In this document: one piece after another, positions 9,336-18,905 of the stretch
Numbering within the stretch: the stretch's first letter is position 1
Layout of the letters: every line of letters begins with the position of its first letter
From: a virus
Direction: 5' to 3' (one strand)
DNA length: 64,000 nt
Virus record (IMG/VR): IMGVR_UViG_3300023174_006147
Location: 1-64,000 of that record
The notes under the pieces: model-generated
What the model saw: only the letters and a program-made list of their open reading frames with translations
Databases searched by the model: none
What the model was told of the DNA's origin: nothing
Position numbers and translations under genes: made by a program

Positions 9336-9773
9336 TTAGAGATCGCCGTCTTTTCGATTCTCCGAATAATGTGCATCAAATTTGCCACCAGGATAACGAG
9401 CTTCTAGTTTACGAACATTTTCGGCAATAACATCATTAGGATCTAATCCTAATGCATTACAAGCATTTGTCCAATACCAGATTACATCGCCTAATTCACG
9501 CTTCATATGAAACAATGCGTCTTCGTCCAATTGCTTGCCTTGAAAGAAAATCTTCTTTGGAATTTCACAGAATTCACCTGTTTCGGCAGCCATTCCAATT
9601 GCGGAAGTTAGTAGTAACGGTACATTAACATCCGGACCGTAACTCTGTGTCTTTGGATCAAATCCTTCATCAACTAAGTCAAGTCTATCCGTAAATGTAG
9701 TAAGGTCTTTACTCGCGTCACTGCATACAGCGAGGACAAATTCTTTATACTTGTTTAAATCAATTTTACTCAA
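9336..9773 (-). CDS. mazG: MazG-like nucleotide pyrophosphohydrolase
   Basis: 145 residues with the all-alpha NTP pyrophosphatase signature: AAETGEFCEIPKK followed by KRELGDVIWYW, i.e. the ExxE and ExxD metal ligands. Such enzymes hydrolyse dNTPs or (p)ppGpp-like nucleotides; in phages they may clean the nucleotide pool or blunt the stringent response. Confidence 0.9.
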   Translation of the reverse strand: MSKIDLNKYKEFVLAVCSDASKDLTTFTDRLDLVDEGFDPKTQSYGPDVNVPLLLTSAIGMAAETGEFCEIPKKIFFQGKQLDEDALFHMKRELGDVIWYWTNACNALGLDPNDVIAENVRKLEARYPGGKFDAHYSENRKDGDL

Positions 9774-9782
9774 TGTTGCCTC

Positions 9783-10169
9783 TTATATAAAATCTTCTGG
9801 ACGATGTTGTACGCCAGGTGATGTGTCAATTTCGTCGCCAAATATAACATCAGAGTTTGGTTTCTCAGATTGCCATCCTAAAATACTTTCTGCTTCTACC
9901 ATTCGAATCTCAACGACTCCGTTGCCTTCGTTTAGTTTAAATCCTCGTGTCCAGCGACCATGTTCTACTAGAATCCAGTCGCCGATTTTATATTCATCTT
10001 CATTCATGCGTCCTTTTGCGTGAACTTTTGCCCAACGGGGATAAATTCCTCGAGTTGATCCATCATCATCTTTGATGATAATACCACCTTTGGATTTCTG
10101 TTCACCAAAATACATGTCTGTGACAATTACACGATCAAGAACAGGAGTGAGTTTTCCATTAACTATCAT
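9783..10169 (-). CDS. 31: GroES-like co-chaperonin (gp31-like)
   Basis: 128 residues with the GroES fold pattern: LTPVLDRVIV, a mobile-loop region with GGIIIKDD, VHAKGR and KIGDWILVEH. T4 gp31 replaces GroES to fold the major capsid protein. The C-terminal 35 residues are an acidic tail not typical of GroES. Confidence 0.85.
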   Translation of the reverse strand: MIVNGKLTPVLDRVIVTDMYFGEQKSKGGIIIKDDDGSTRGIYPRWAKVHAKGRMNEDEYKIGDWILVEHGRWTRGFKLNEGNGVVEIRMVEAESILGWQSEKPNSDVIFGDEIDTSPGVQHRPEDFI

Positions 10170-10177
10170 TGGTAACC

Positions 10178-10381
10178 TTACTGTTTTGGAGTTTGTTGAT
10201 TATAGTGATCGTTGACAATATCTTCACGTTTGCGAATAATAGTACCACCTGGTCCCAATTCATCTCCGCGTGCGTTCATTCTGACATTTCCAACCGCTGG
10301 CATAGTTTCATTTCTTGCAGCCAATGATTCCATGTCAACTGTTTTACCTTGCATTGTTTTATAAATTTTGCGTTCGGCCAT
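10178..10381 (-). CDS. small hypothetical protein
   Basis: 67 residues, polar, Gly/Arg/Asn-rich and probably partly disordered (MNARGDELGPGGTII). It is packed tightly between the co-chaperonin and the polymerase-like gene. No function recognised. Confidence 0.65.
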   Translation of the reverse strand: MAERKIYKTMQGKTVDMESLAARNETMPAVGNVRMNARGDELGPGGTIIRKREDIVNDHYNQQTPKQ

Positions 10382-10393
10382 TTCATCTTTTCC

Positions 10394-10915
10394 TTATTTT
10401 AAAAATTCTTTGATGTCTAAATCATATTTTAAACTATCAATTTTGTGTACGCCTAAAAGATATAGACAGTAGCTTGCAACACTACTTCCTCTTCCTACGC
10501 CCCATACCACATTGTTGGAGCGCATTGTGTCTACTAAGTATTTAAGATATTTCAAAACATCAATGAGATTATGATGAATGAACATAGATAGTTCCATCTC
10601 AACACGGTCAATTTCTGTTTTAGTTTTGCATTTTGATATTAGAAAATTTTGAATATCAAATGACTTGTATTTCTCTGGCATGAACCAATTTTGCTGTTTA
10701 CTGGCGTCAAACTCTGTTATGTCAACATCGGATGTTGTGAATACCTTCAAATGGGAAAATCTATCAGCATTGCTTTTACATGCTGAATTGAATTGATTTA
10801 CTAGGCAGGGATCTTCAATGTTTAATTGTGACAAATCATTGATGGTATCGGTATAAAGTCCTTTTAGGATGTCAGTATCGTCAACAATAATTTCGCCAAA
10901 TTTATTTGATTTCAT
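10394..10915 (-). CDS. DNA polymerase III alpha-like fragment
   Basis: 173 residues. The C-terminal 55 residues (VVWGVGRGSSVASYCLYLLG then KYDLDIKEFL) resemble the start of the DnaE palm domain, where GxGRGSxAGS binds the incoming nucleotide. The catalytic Asp residues that follow in full-length DnaE are beyond the end of this protein, so it is not a complete polymerase; it may be a repurposed nucleotide-binding protein. Confidence 0.6.
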   Translation of the reverse strand: MKSNKFGEIIVDDTDILKGLYTDTINDLSQLNIEDPCLVNQFNSACKSNADRFSHLKVFTTSDVDITEFDASKQQNWFMPEKYKSFDIQNFLISKCKTKTEIDRVEMELSMFIHHNLIDVLKYLKYLVDTMRSNNVVWGVGRGSSVASYCLYLLGVHKIDSLKYDLDIKEFLK

Positions 10916-10921
10916 TAGTTA

Positions 10922-10950
10922 ATCATAGCAGAAAACACTACTCATGTCAA
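10922..10950 (-). promoter_or_regulatory. sigma70-type promoter
   Basis: TTGACA, 17 bases, TATGAT just upstream of the ATG at 10915. Confidence 0.75.
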
Positions 10951-11189
10951 CCAACATTGATTAATCCGTCTAAGTCTTTATTTTGCTTTTCAAATAATCG
11001 CTTATTTGCATCAGCTTGTCTTTTTGTGATTTCTGCTCTAATTGCCTCGATAATGACAACTATTTGGCGAGCAGCTCCGCTATTGCCCATTCTCATTGCA
11101 ATTGTATATTTTTTGTTAAGATCGGTGAGCTTGTTATCTAGCTCGGTGTCTTTTAATGGCGAAAGGTCTTCTAATAAAGGATTAAACAT
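10947..11189 (-). CDS. small helical hypothetical protein
   Basis: 80 residues, almost entirely helical with heptad character (AIRAEITKRQADANKRLFEK), probably coiled coil. It ends next to the promoter at 10922-10950. Role unknown; small helical proteins in this position of T4-like genomes are often virion assembly factors. Confidence 0.65.
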   Translation of the reverse strand: MFNPLLEDLSPLKDTELDNKLTDLNKKYTIAMRMGNSGAARQIVVIIEAIRAEITKRQADANKRLFEKQNKDLDGLINVG

Positions 11190-11681
11190 TTAGATATTTC
11201 CAACGAAATACCACTTAGAGGTATCGTATATAAGAGGAGAATACCTAGATGATATTATCGTGCCTGTGCTTGAAATATTTCCACTTGTAGTTATTGAAAA
11301 CACTTGATTTTCACTTAGTGCCCTGATATATATTAGTTGGCCATTGGTTCCGTTTGTAATAGTTGATATTGAATCGGTGGGATTTAGAGAATAAACAGCG
11401 TATAGTGAGTTAGTATTATTTACAGCTATGGTATTATTTGTGATTAGTATTGATGTTGAACTACTTTGTATATTTCCTATTACCAAATTAGTTAATGTTG
11501 ACAGTGTGACTTGAGTATTAGATTGTATACTTTGAATATTTGTGATTTCAGTTGCTGCTACATTAAGTGCTGATCGTATTAGACTATAATTATCACGAAA
11601 TCCCTGTGTGTCATTATCTTGGCCCTGAATAGGAAAGACAATGTTTATACTTGTGCTATAAGTTGTGATTGTTGAAGACAT
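11190..11681 (-). CDS. fibre/baseplate module protein
   Basis: 163 residues. The first 45 residues share the pattern FPxQGxDNxxQGFRDN...ALNxAAxEITNxQS with the protein at 13371-14318, so this is a shared attachment module; the rest is Ser/Thr/Asn/Ile-rich beta structure. GATAAATA lies five bases before the ATG, so the message may be leaderless and late. Confidence 0.75.
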   Translation of the reverse strand: MSSTITTYSTSINIVFPIQGQDNDTQGFRDNYSLIRSALNVAATEITNIQSIQSNTQVTLSTLTNLVIGNIQSSSTSILITNNTIAVNNTNSLYAVYSLNPTDSISTITNGTNGQLIYIRALSENQVFSITTSGNISSTGTIISSRYSPLIYDTSKWYFVGNI

Positions 11682-11686
11682 GATGT

Positions 11687-11694
11687 TATTTATC
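11687..11694 (-). promoter_or_regulatory. late promoter GATAAATA, ATG-adjacent
   Basis: The box ends five bases before the ATG of the 11190-11681 gene, so transcription would start at or next to the start codon. Confidence 0.55.
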
Positions 11695-11708
11695 TCAATT
11701 TTTAACAG

Positions 11709-13367
11709 TTATCGTTTTATTTTAGAACGGGGATACATTACACCTGTGCTAGGTCTAGTTTTTCTGTTTGTTGAAGGATAAACATTTCCTGAACTGGGCC
11801 TTTCAATGTAGTAATAGAGATATCGATTATTTGATGCATCTCCTAGACTAAAATATGGCGAAGTATTAATTGTGCCCGTTGAATCTATTTGTGATTTTTT
11901 AGAATATTGAACAACATAGTCAAGTGCTTCTGATTGTGTTATTCTTGGATAAATTTCAGCTAAACACGCAATATATCCAGATACCTGTGGCGAAGACATA
12001 CTAGTTCCACTGACAGCTCCTAACCTATAACTTGAATTTCTGGGATCGTTAGCTAATGTTATACCAAATTCAGTTGCTGCGGCAGAATTGTAAACTGAGC
12101 TGATGATGTTGACTCCTGGTGCCCAAATATCAACACGGCTTCCGTAATTACTAAAATTGCCTTTAAATTCTTGTTTTTCTACCCCAATTGCACCTACACA
12201 GATTACTCCTTCGGAAGATCCAGGGCTGGATCCTCTAGAATGATAAATTGTTGTTGTTCCGCTTGGAAATATTGCGACTATATTATTATTGTAGTTTGAA
12301 TCAGATGGTGTTACTATATTCCAATAACTATTCCCGGCAGACGCAACTACAATTACACCATCATTAATTGCGTCGATTACATCAGCATTTAGCGCAGGAT
12401 AGTAAGATGGAGTTCGATACAAAGATGTTCCTAGTGGAACTGGCACGCCATTTGCTTCTAAAATTGATTTTCTGTTAAAGTCGATTCCGGTAACTGATGT
12501 GGTTGTTCCAAGATAAGTGACTGAGGTCACGCTAGTAAGTGGTATACTATTAAACACATATCCCCAGCTATGATTGGTCACGGTTGGATTACGAAGGCCG
12601 GTAACAGGATTAATTGGTTTATTTTTATGAAATGCTCTTAAATAATCAAAAATATACAGTTGCCAATTTGTTGGACTATTGGCTGCGGTATAATTAAATT
12701 CTATGTTGTAAATATTTGCATCTCTGGCCCATCCTTGAGTATTACCGGCAACTGTTCCAGCAACATGTGTTCCATGATTATTTAAAATAATGCTATAGCT
12801 GTAGCTGCCAGTTGTAACGATGCCTACAATGTTACTAAGAGAAAACCAATTATATTGAATTACCCTAGATCCTCCAGTGCCGTTAATATTAACTGCAAAT
12901 TCCGGATGATTTACATTAATGTGTGCATCTACAATAACAACATCAACATTTTTTCCACTATATGGAACAGATATAGTTGCAGTGGTCTGTGTAAAAGTGC
13001 CATTAGTGCCCCAGTCTGAAATTGAATTACCAGATGCCACCCTGAGTAATCCCCAGTTTTTGTCATTAGAGTCAATAACAGCTGATTTTTCAAAATTTCC
13101 AGTTTGAGTCCAATGTGGAACAACTTCTATGCCTAGTTCGGACGGCAATAGCTCTACTGCAAGTACTCTAGGATCTTGTCGTATAGATTCAGCTTCCTCA
13201 CCGGTTAATAAGTAGTGTGTATTTCTACTCAATGGCCTGCGTTGAACCAAATCCACTTCTCTATCTGGTATAAACTCAGGTCCGCCAATAGTTTCCATGT
13301 CATTGTAAAATTCTTCAGAATCTGAAAAATTCTTTAATGTTACAATGTATTCTTTTAATTCTGACAT
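11709..13367 (-). CDS. subtilisin-like serine protease
   Basis: 552 residues. An N-terminal propeptide-like domain (YIVTLKNFSDSEEFY) precedes an S8 peptidase domain with the catalytic triad in order: Asp in VVIVDAHINVNHPEF, His in NNHGTHVAGT, Ser in GTSMSSPQVSG. There is no signal peptide. It lies between fibre genes, so it may be a virion-carried protease that matures fibres or degrades host surface protein. The C-terminal tail is basic and Ser/Pro-rich. Confidence 0.92.
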   Translation of the reverse strand: MSELKEYIVTLKNFSDSEEFYNDMETIGGPEFIPDREVDLVQRRPLSRNTHYLLTGEEAESIRQDPRVLAVELLPSELGIEVVPHWTQTGNFEKSAVIDSNDKNWGLLRVASGNSISDWGTNGTFTQTTATISVPYSGKNVDVVIVDAHINVNHPEFAVNINGTGGSRVIQYNWFSLSNIVGIVTTGSYSYSIILNNHGTHVAGTVAGNTQGWARDANIYNIEFNYTAANSPTNWQLYIFDYLRAFHKNKPINPVTGLRNPTVTNHSWGYVFNSIPLTSVTSVTYLGTTTSVTGIDFNRKSILEANGVPVPLGTSLYRTPSYYPALNADVIDAINDGVIVVASAGNSYWNIVTPSDSNYNNNIVAIFPSGTTTIYHSRGSSPGSSEGVICVGAIGVEKQEFKGNFSNYGSRVDIWAPGVNIISSVYNSAAATEFGITLANDPRNSSYRLGAVSGTSMSSPQVSGYIACLAEIYPRITQSEALDYVVQYSKKSQIDSTGTINTSPYFSLGDASNNRYLYYYIERPSSGNVYPSTNRKTRPSTGVMYPRSKIKR

Positions 13368-13370
13368 AAA

Positions 13371-14318
13371 TTATGCTTCTAGTTGCACGATGACTAACGA
13401 CACTGTAACAGCAACGGTGGAATTACTTTGGTTAGTTACTGAAATTGGTATGGACGTAGTTGGCGATGTCTCATCATTAAATCCAAATACTCCTGGAGAT
13501 ACGAGTATTGGAGCAGTTGATGTTGTTATAAATTCTGCAATAACTCCGCTACTCGGCAATGGGTCGGTATTTATTGATCTTGTGGAGTCTGATGATCTTG
13601 CAGCATCACTGGAATATAATCTAATCCAACTTGAAGTAGACGCAGTTATTTTATAAAGTATGTATCCTTTTTCACCTGCTATAAAGGTGGTTGCAGTAGA
13701 ACCCGGTGATAACACTGAAGTAGCGGTTGATACTGTCTTTCTACTAGTTAATCCTAATCCTCCGCCGCCAGCCGCACTGATGGTTCCGTCTGCTGTTATA
13801 GAGATGCCTGTCCCTATTTTTACTCCGCCTAGGGAGTTTGATGTTGCAGTAGTAAGTATATAATTTCCAGGAGGAACACTGATCATTCCTTCTGCATCTA
13901 CTGATATTCCTGATCCTATTTTGACACCTCCTAGAACACTAGCAGTTGCACGAGGCAGATTGTAGACATATGTTGCACTGAGAGTTCCGTTTCCGGTAAT
14001 TGATAATCCTGAACCGATTCTAACTCCACCTAGAGAGTTTGATGTTGCAGTAGTAAGTGTGTAATTTCCAGGAGAAACACTAATTACACCGTTGTTAGTT
14101 ACATTAATTCCTGAACCAATTCTTACAATACCAGCTGTTATTGTAGACGCAACTGATATTCCAGCCGGAAAACTTTGTAAATTTGTTATCTCATTGGCGG
14201 CAATGTTTAGTGCCTGTGCTATGTATCCAAAATTGTCTCTAAATCCTTGGCTAGGATTGTCTTTTCCCTGTACAGGAAAATTGGTATTAATATTCACAGT
14301 GCTTATATTGCTGGCCAT
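13371..14318 (-). CDS. tail-fibre-like repeat protein
   Basis: 315 residues. It starts with the same attachment module as 11190-11681, followed by four copies of a repeat of the form LGGVxIGSGISVxxxGxIS, then a C-terminal beta domain. This is typical of trimeric phage fibre shafts. A perfect TATAAATA lies at 14331-14338, with AGGG before the ATG. Confidence 0.82.
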   Translation of the reverse strand: MASNISTVNINTNFPVQGKDNPSQGFRDNFGYIAQALNIAANEITNLQSFPAGISVASTITAGIVRIGSGINVTNNGVISVSPGNYTLTTATSNSLGGVRIGSGLSITGNGTLSATYVYNLPRATASVLGGVKIGSGISVDAEGMISVPPGNYILTTATSNSLGGVKIGTGISITADGTISAAGGGGLGLTSRKTVSTATSVLSPGSTATTFIAGEKGYILYKITASTSSWIRLYSSDAARSSDSTRSINTDPLPSSGVIAEFITTSTAPILVSPGVFGFNDETSPTTSIPISVTNQSNSTVAVTVSLVIVQLEA

Positions 14319-14330
14319 AGTTTAAACCCT

Positions 14331-14338
14331 TATTTATA
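14331..14338 (-). promoter_or_regulatory. late promoter TATAAATA
   Basis: Perfect late box upstream of the fibre gene at 13371-14318; a second ATAAATA-like sequence lies a few bases further upstream. Confidence 0.65.
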
Positions 14339-14347
14339 TGATATTTA

Positions 14348-16702
14348 TTATCTTTCAGTTGGATAAAATAGCCAACCACTTTGATCGGAATCCAACGGAG
14401 TCTCTACAATTATTCTGTCTGTGTCAAAATTGAATTGTAGAAAGTCAAATTTACTACTTTTTATTCTGGAAATTATTTTTGCCGAATTTCCTGGTAATGC
14501 ATAGCATAACACCACTGCCTTGATAAAACCTAGAGGCACACCGTTAGATTTAAGGGTATTCATATACCTAGGTCTAAGGCCCTCGTCAGTCGATATATTT
14601 TCGTCAGAAATCATAATTGATTCTAATTGAAATTGTATGTTTCCAAGAGAATTCACGGTCGATGGGCTGTATGTTCCTATCATTTGGTCATCAATTATGT
14701 CAATATATACTAGTTCATAAATGATATTGCCTAGGTCATCGGTTGCATTAACACTTTTAACCTCTCCAAAGTAAAACTTTTTTCTATAGAAATAAGAATT
14801 TAAGGCAGAAGAATAATCATCCAGACTAAGTTTCTGTATGCCAGTTTCAAGTAACATTTTTATTTCTCTTTGTGATCCAAATTCTAAATCGTTTGGTCTA
14901 TAAAGAAGAGACGAATCAAATATAGTAGAATCATTTATAAATTCTTCATAAATTACTCTTTTATTAACTGGCATAAATGGTTTTACAAACATTCTAGTGT
15001 ATTCAGTTCTTGAATTTTCTAAAATAGTTATACTAAACTCTTGATCAATTAGATTAGATCGGTAAACATCAGATGCTCGGACAGTAAACTTCCAATTTTT
15101 ATCAACGGTAGTAGTGCCTCCATCCATCATTAGGGATGATAGTGAATTGGTAGAACTAAAGTCAAATATAGTTTGAGAATTGTAATTAATTTTGCCTTGA
15201 ATATTACCATCTGGCAACAGTGTTAGACCAGAAGGCAAATTACCTCCAATTAATGAATATTGAACTGAATACTCTGAATTGACATTTTTGGCAATAACCG
15301 ATAACTCGCTTATCTGGCCAGGCATTAAAGTGCCTAGTGATCCAGTACTAACAAATTGAATATAACTATCAATGTCTCCTTTTATTCTTAGTAAAAATAT
15401 CTGAGGAGTGACACTAGATGACGACGATGCGGTATCAGTTTTATTGAGGTCTACCGTAAACTTGTAATCTATACTGTATGATGGCTGATATGGTATTTGT
15501 CCATATAGAACGCCACTGTTAGTGTCAAGTGATATGCCTGGAGGATGAACGCTCAGTGAACCTACAAAAATCATTAGATTATTGGGAATAGTTCCAAAAA
15601 GAGGTTTATCAATATTGATAAATCCTTCTGTGTCTCCTGTTTTAACAACTCCAGTTATTTGATAAGTTGTTGAATTAAATCCATCAACATACAAATTTAG
15701 TTGAACAGCCATTCCCACAATGGGAAAGATTACAGTGTTATTAAAATATATAGAAGTTGATCCCTGGAGATTTTTAGTAGAATTTTTACTATCTGTAATC
15801 AATCTGATTTCTGGATTGACTGTTCTTTCCCAATTCCAGACAAGTGGACCAGAATATGGATAAGGATCATACTCATTTAATTCTATCACAAGTGGTCTAT
15901 TTGCTCGTACAGTTCCTAAATTTGCAGTTTTTGACAATCTTCCGCCATATGGATCAAGCCATATTGGCTGAGGAATCAGTCCTTCGCCTAGATTAGCAGG
16001 ATCTACTACTTCAATACCGAATAGTCTATCTATTCCTTGAACTCCGTCGGTCACCGTTACTTGAAATTGATACAGTCTATTGACAGCTTTTGGAATAAAT
16101 GCAGTAGTAACATTGCTTACCATTGCATGATCATAGGGATATTGATCGTATCGCTCGTCATCATACCCACCGGATTCACTTACTTCCCAGTCTAATTGAA
16201 GTTGATCTGCAACAATTCCGTATATTCTTCCCGATGGTGTTAATGTCAGGCCAGGAGGCAATGTTCCTTTGCCATCTGCTATGTAATATTTTAAAGAATT
16301 TCCGCCAGTGAGTAATATATTTTCTGCACGAAGTTGAAAATCCACATATTCTAAGTTTATCGTGTAATATTCGCCGTTAAGGCCTACTGGCAATAGTCCA
16401 TTAGATGTTATCCAATTTGGTAAATTTGATCCAGTAACTAATAAGGAGAACGATCGGTCTTTTATTCCATGTGTATTTGAGGCACGGGTCACAAATGTTG
16501 ATAATGTTTCAACAGAAACAGAAACGGGTGTACCTGATATGATTCCAGTGGATGAATTTAGATATATACCTGGCGGTACTTCTCCAGAAATTATTGAATA
16601 TGAAATACCCGTCCCAGTTGCAAAGACAGCAGTGGACGTACTCCTTAGTTGAGTAAGTGTGCCTAAAAACCCTGACGGGGTGATCCATACTGGAGAGGTC
16701 AT
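14348..16702 (-). CDS. adhesin-like protein with putative Ig repeats
   Basis: 784 residues with several He_PIG-type units, each recognisable by GxxPPGIxLxxxxGxIxGxP (for example SGEVPPGIYLNSSTGIISGTP near the N terminus and LPPGLTLTPSGRIYG). No transmembrane segment. Probably a tail or baseplate adhesin. A late box GAATAAATA and a leader with AGGAAAC precede it. Confidence 0.8.
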   Translation of the reverse strand: MTSPVWITPSGFLGTLTQLRSTSTAVFATGTGISYSIISGEVPPGIYLNSSTGIISGTPVSVSVETLSTFVTRASNTHGIKDRSFSLLVTGSNLPNWITSNGLLPVGLNGEYYTINLEYVDFQLRAENILLTGGNSLKYYIADGKGTLPPGLTLTPSGRIYGIVADQLQLDWEVSESGGYDDERYDQYPYDHAMVSNVTTAFIPKAVNRLYQFQVTVTDGVQGIDRLFGIEVVDPANLGEGLIPQPIWLDPYGGRLSKTANLGTVRANRPLVIELNEYDPYPYSGPLVWNWERTVNPEIRLITDSKNSTKNLQGSTSIYFNNTVIFPIVGMAVQLNLYVDGFNSTTYQITGVVKTGDTEGFINIDKPLFGTIPNNLMIFVGSLSVHPPGISLDTNSGVLYGQIPYQPSYSIDYKFTVDLNKTDTASSSSSVTPQIFLLRIKGDIDSYIQFVSTGSLGTLMPGQISELSVIAKNVNSEYSVQYSLIGGNLPSGLTLLPDGNIQGKINYNSQTIFDFSSTNSLSSLMMDGGTTTVDKNWKFTVRASDVYRSNLIDQEFSITILENSRTEYTRMFVKPFMPVNKRVIYEEFINDSTIFDSSLLYRPNDLEFGSQREIKMLLETGIQKLSLDDYSSALNSYFYRKKFYFGEVKSVNATDDLGNIIYELVYIDIIDDQMIGTYSPSTVNSLGNIQFQLESIMISDENISTDEGLRPRYMNTLKSNGVPLGFIKAVVLCYALPGNSAKIISRIKSSKFDFLQFNFDTDRIIVETPLDSDQSGWLFYPTER

Positions 16703-16725
16703 TCATGTTTCCTATAGCTGTGTGC

Positions 16726-16734
16726 TATTTATTC
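16726..16734 (-). promoter_or_regulatory. late promoter GAATAAATA
   Basis: Late-type box upstream of the adhesin gene, with a normal leader containing AGGA. Confidence 0.55.
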
Positions 16735-16739
16735 AAATT

Positions 16740-17561
16740 TTAATCAAAAAGCTGTTCAATTTCCTGTACTAAATCAGGATCACTTGTAGATCCTATTATT
16801 TTGCCACGGTGTTTGCCAATTAACATTTCTCTAGCAGCAATCTCACTCATGCCGCGTGTCTGTAAATAATAGATTTTTTCTGCGTCTAAGTAATCGGTAC
16901 TTGTTATGCAATTTATTCTGGCAGATTCGGTTACATTATATGATTCAGGAATACTATGACATTTGCCGCCTGGTTCAGTAATTAAATTTGCCAAGTCCAT
17001 GCTGATTTGTGTGTGTCTTGAATGTTCCGCGACACTCGACATGCAATGAACAACTGTTTGGCTTTTTGATCCAGCTTCACATGAAATCATTTGATTACTT
17101 GCACTATAGCTACCTTGATGATCTATCTTGGTAATTATTTCACAATCTCCTCCAGATCTACTCATGATGTATCCATAGGAATTAAAGGTAGCCAAATCAT
17201 CTAGCGTGACTTCAAAAATATGCTTATTAAGCTTTCCACCTTTGATAAACATTCCCATATTTAATGTTGCGCCATCCCTCAGAATGATATCATATATAAA
17301 GACCTGTTGAAGTTTATCAAAAGCATCATTTATAATAGTAAGATCCAATGAAGCACCTTCTCTGACATCAATTTTGATATGTTTTGCCAACAATTCACGT
17401 TCATTAGGAGATTGGCGCAATACCATATATTCTGTCTTGTTCGGTCCAAGTTCTAATAAACTTGCATCTACTATTTTAAATTCTTTATCAAAATACTGAT
17501 CTGGAGTAAACGCCCAATCAGGATCGCCTTTTTTTGCCTTAAGAAAGCTCTGAATACCCAT
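16740..17561 (-). CDS. sufD: SufD/SufB-like Fe-S scaffold protein
   Basis: 273 residues, shorter than bacterial SufB or SufD (about 420-500). The right-handed beta-helix core and the C-terminal signature are visible: a DYLDAEKIYYLQTRGMSEIAAREML segment corresponds to the SufD motif around the partner interface. It overlaps sufC by 23 bases, as in bacterial suf operons, so a phage SufCD-like complex for iron-sulfur cluster assembly is likely. Confidence 0.82.
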   Translation of the reverse strand: MGIQSFLKAKKGDPDWAFTPDQYFDKEFKIVDASLLELGPNKTEYMVLRQSPNERELLAKHIKIDVREGASLDLTIINDAFDKLQQVFIYDIILRDGATLNMGMFIKGGKLNKHIFEVTLDDLATFNSYGYIMSRSGGDCEIITKIDHQGSYSASNQMISCEAGSKSQTVVHCMSSVAEHSRHTQISMDLANLITEPGGKCHSIPESYNVTESARINCITSTDYLDAEKIYYLQTRGMSEIAAREMLIGKHRGKIIGSTSDPDLVQEIEQLFD

Positions 17562-18261
17562 TTTCTACGATCCTCTTACATAATTCGCCATCGCCAGACA
17601 TGGTAATTTTTCCCGAGGTCATTACATGAATATGCGTGGGGTTTATTAAACTTAAAAATAATTGATTTCTTGTAATGATCAATGCACTGCATTTATTAAT
17701 TGCGATTGCTTCGTTGACTACATTTGCAAATAATTTGACCTCATTTTCTGAAAGGCCGTCATCAATTTCGTCTAAAATGATTAATTTTGGATCTGACATT
17801 AACATATGAACTATTTCATTGTATTTGAAATGAGATAATAACATTGGACCATCGATGTTAATTTTATCACCATGTGATTCCGTTAATCCCATCATCTGGC
17901 AACATGCTAAATATCCAGCTTGCATCTTGTCTATGTCTTGTAAAGATGCCTTGATAAAATTTTCAAATAGTTCCCAGTTGGTAAAATTCTCAAAGTCTGG
18001 TGGATTTTGAAAACCGATAAAAATTCCACGCTTGCTTCGTTCTTGTGCTGAAAGTTTATTGATTTTTTTTCTGTCAAATGTGATATTGCCACTTTCAATG
18101 ACCAGACTTGGATGTCCAGTAATAATGTGTGCCAATGCTGATTTTCCGCTATGAACTGGTCCAGTTACTACATGGATTTCTCCAGAATTTATAGATAAAT
18201 TTATATCAGTTAATAATGGCTGATTTTCTGCAACTACAAATAAGTTGTTAATTTTTAACAT
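17539..18261 (-). CDS. sufC: SufC-like ABC ATPase
   Basis: 240 residues. Walker A GPVHSGKSA, Q-loop region IGFQNPPDF typical of SufC, and Walker B LIILDEIDDGLSE. The ABC signature is degenerate (LLSHFKYNE instead of LSGGE), so ATPase coupling may differ from the host enzyme. It lies between sufD-like and superoxide dismutase genes with almost no spacing. Confidence 0.9.
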   Translation of the reverse strand: MLKINNLFVVAENQPLLTDINLSINSGEIHVVTGPVHSGKSALAHIITGHPSLVIESGNITFDRKKINKLSAQERSKRGIFIGFQNPPDFENFTNWELFENFIKASLQDIDKMQAGYLACCQMMGLTESHGDKINIDGPMLLSHFKYNEIVHMLMSDPKLIILDEIDDGLSENEVKLFANVVNEAIAINKCSALIITRNQLFLSLINPTHIHVMTSGKITMSGDGELCKRIVENGYSELS

Positions 18262-18264
18262 AAT

Positions 18265-18843
18265 TTATCTTGAAATCCCTAACTCTGGCATCCTTTGCTC
18301 AATTGATTCCCAGTTAATTATCTTCCAAATATTTTTTAAATATCTTGCCTTATCTGATTGATAATCCAATGCCCATGCATGTTCCCACCAATCTATCAAA
18401 ATTACTATATCTGACCTAATTTCATGATTTTTAATTGTTTTTATTTTTCCAGTTGTGGACAAATATACCCATCCTGACCCCTGAATAGGCATTGCTGCTT
18501 CCTCAAACGCCTTTTTTAGTTCATCAAAATCAGAAAAATGTTTATTAATGAAATTTGAAATTTTCTCTGTAGGCTTATTTGATCCTGAAGGTGCATGAAA
18601 TTGACCAAAATATATGTTATGTAAAAACGCACCCGCCTTGTTAAACTTCAAATCGCCTTCACTTTTGTTATACCGTTCGACATAAGATTTGTAAAGTTTG
18701 CCGTAATGATAGTCCATGGTGCTTTCTGACATTATTGGATCTAATTCATCTCGGGAATATGATAATTTTAATTGCGTTAAAATTTCACCATCTGATGATT
18801 TTGATTCTTGTAAAATAAAATCTTTTATGAAGTTTTGAGTCAT
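18265..18843 (-). CDS. sodB: Fe/Mn superoxide dismutase
   Basis: 192 residues with the family landmarks: HYGKLYKSYVERYN (first His ligand), AGAFLHNIYFGQF (second His), GSGWVYL, and DWWEHAWALDY (Asp and His ligands). It dismutates superoxide to peroxide and oxygen. Co-location with suf genes suggests protection or repair of iron-sulfur enzymes during infection. CATAAATA lies five bases upstream of the ATG. Confidence 0.93.
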   Translation of the reverse strand: MTQNFIKDFILQESKSSDGEILTQLKLSYSRDELDPIMSESTMDYHYGKLYKSYVERYNKSEGDLKFNKAGAFLHNIYFGQFHAPSGSNKPTEKISNFINKHFSDFDELKKAFEEAAMPIQGSGWVYLSTTGKIKTIKNHEIRSDIVILIDWWEHAWALDYQSDKARYLKNIWKIINWESIEQRMPELGISR

Positions 18844-18848
18844 GCATA

Positions 18849-18856
18849 TATTTATG
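18849..18856 (-). promoter_or_regulatory. late promoter CATAAATA, ATG-adjacent
   Basis: Box ends five bases before the superoxide dismutase ATG; no ribosome binding site fits between, so the late message may be leaderless. Confidence 0.55.
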
Positions 18857-18905
18857 GGATTAAATACATGAGCGCAGTATTTTAGCGCATAAAAGGAGAT
18901 TATTA

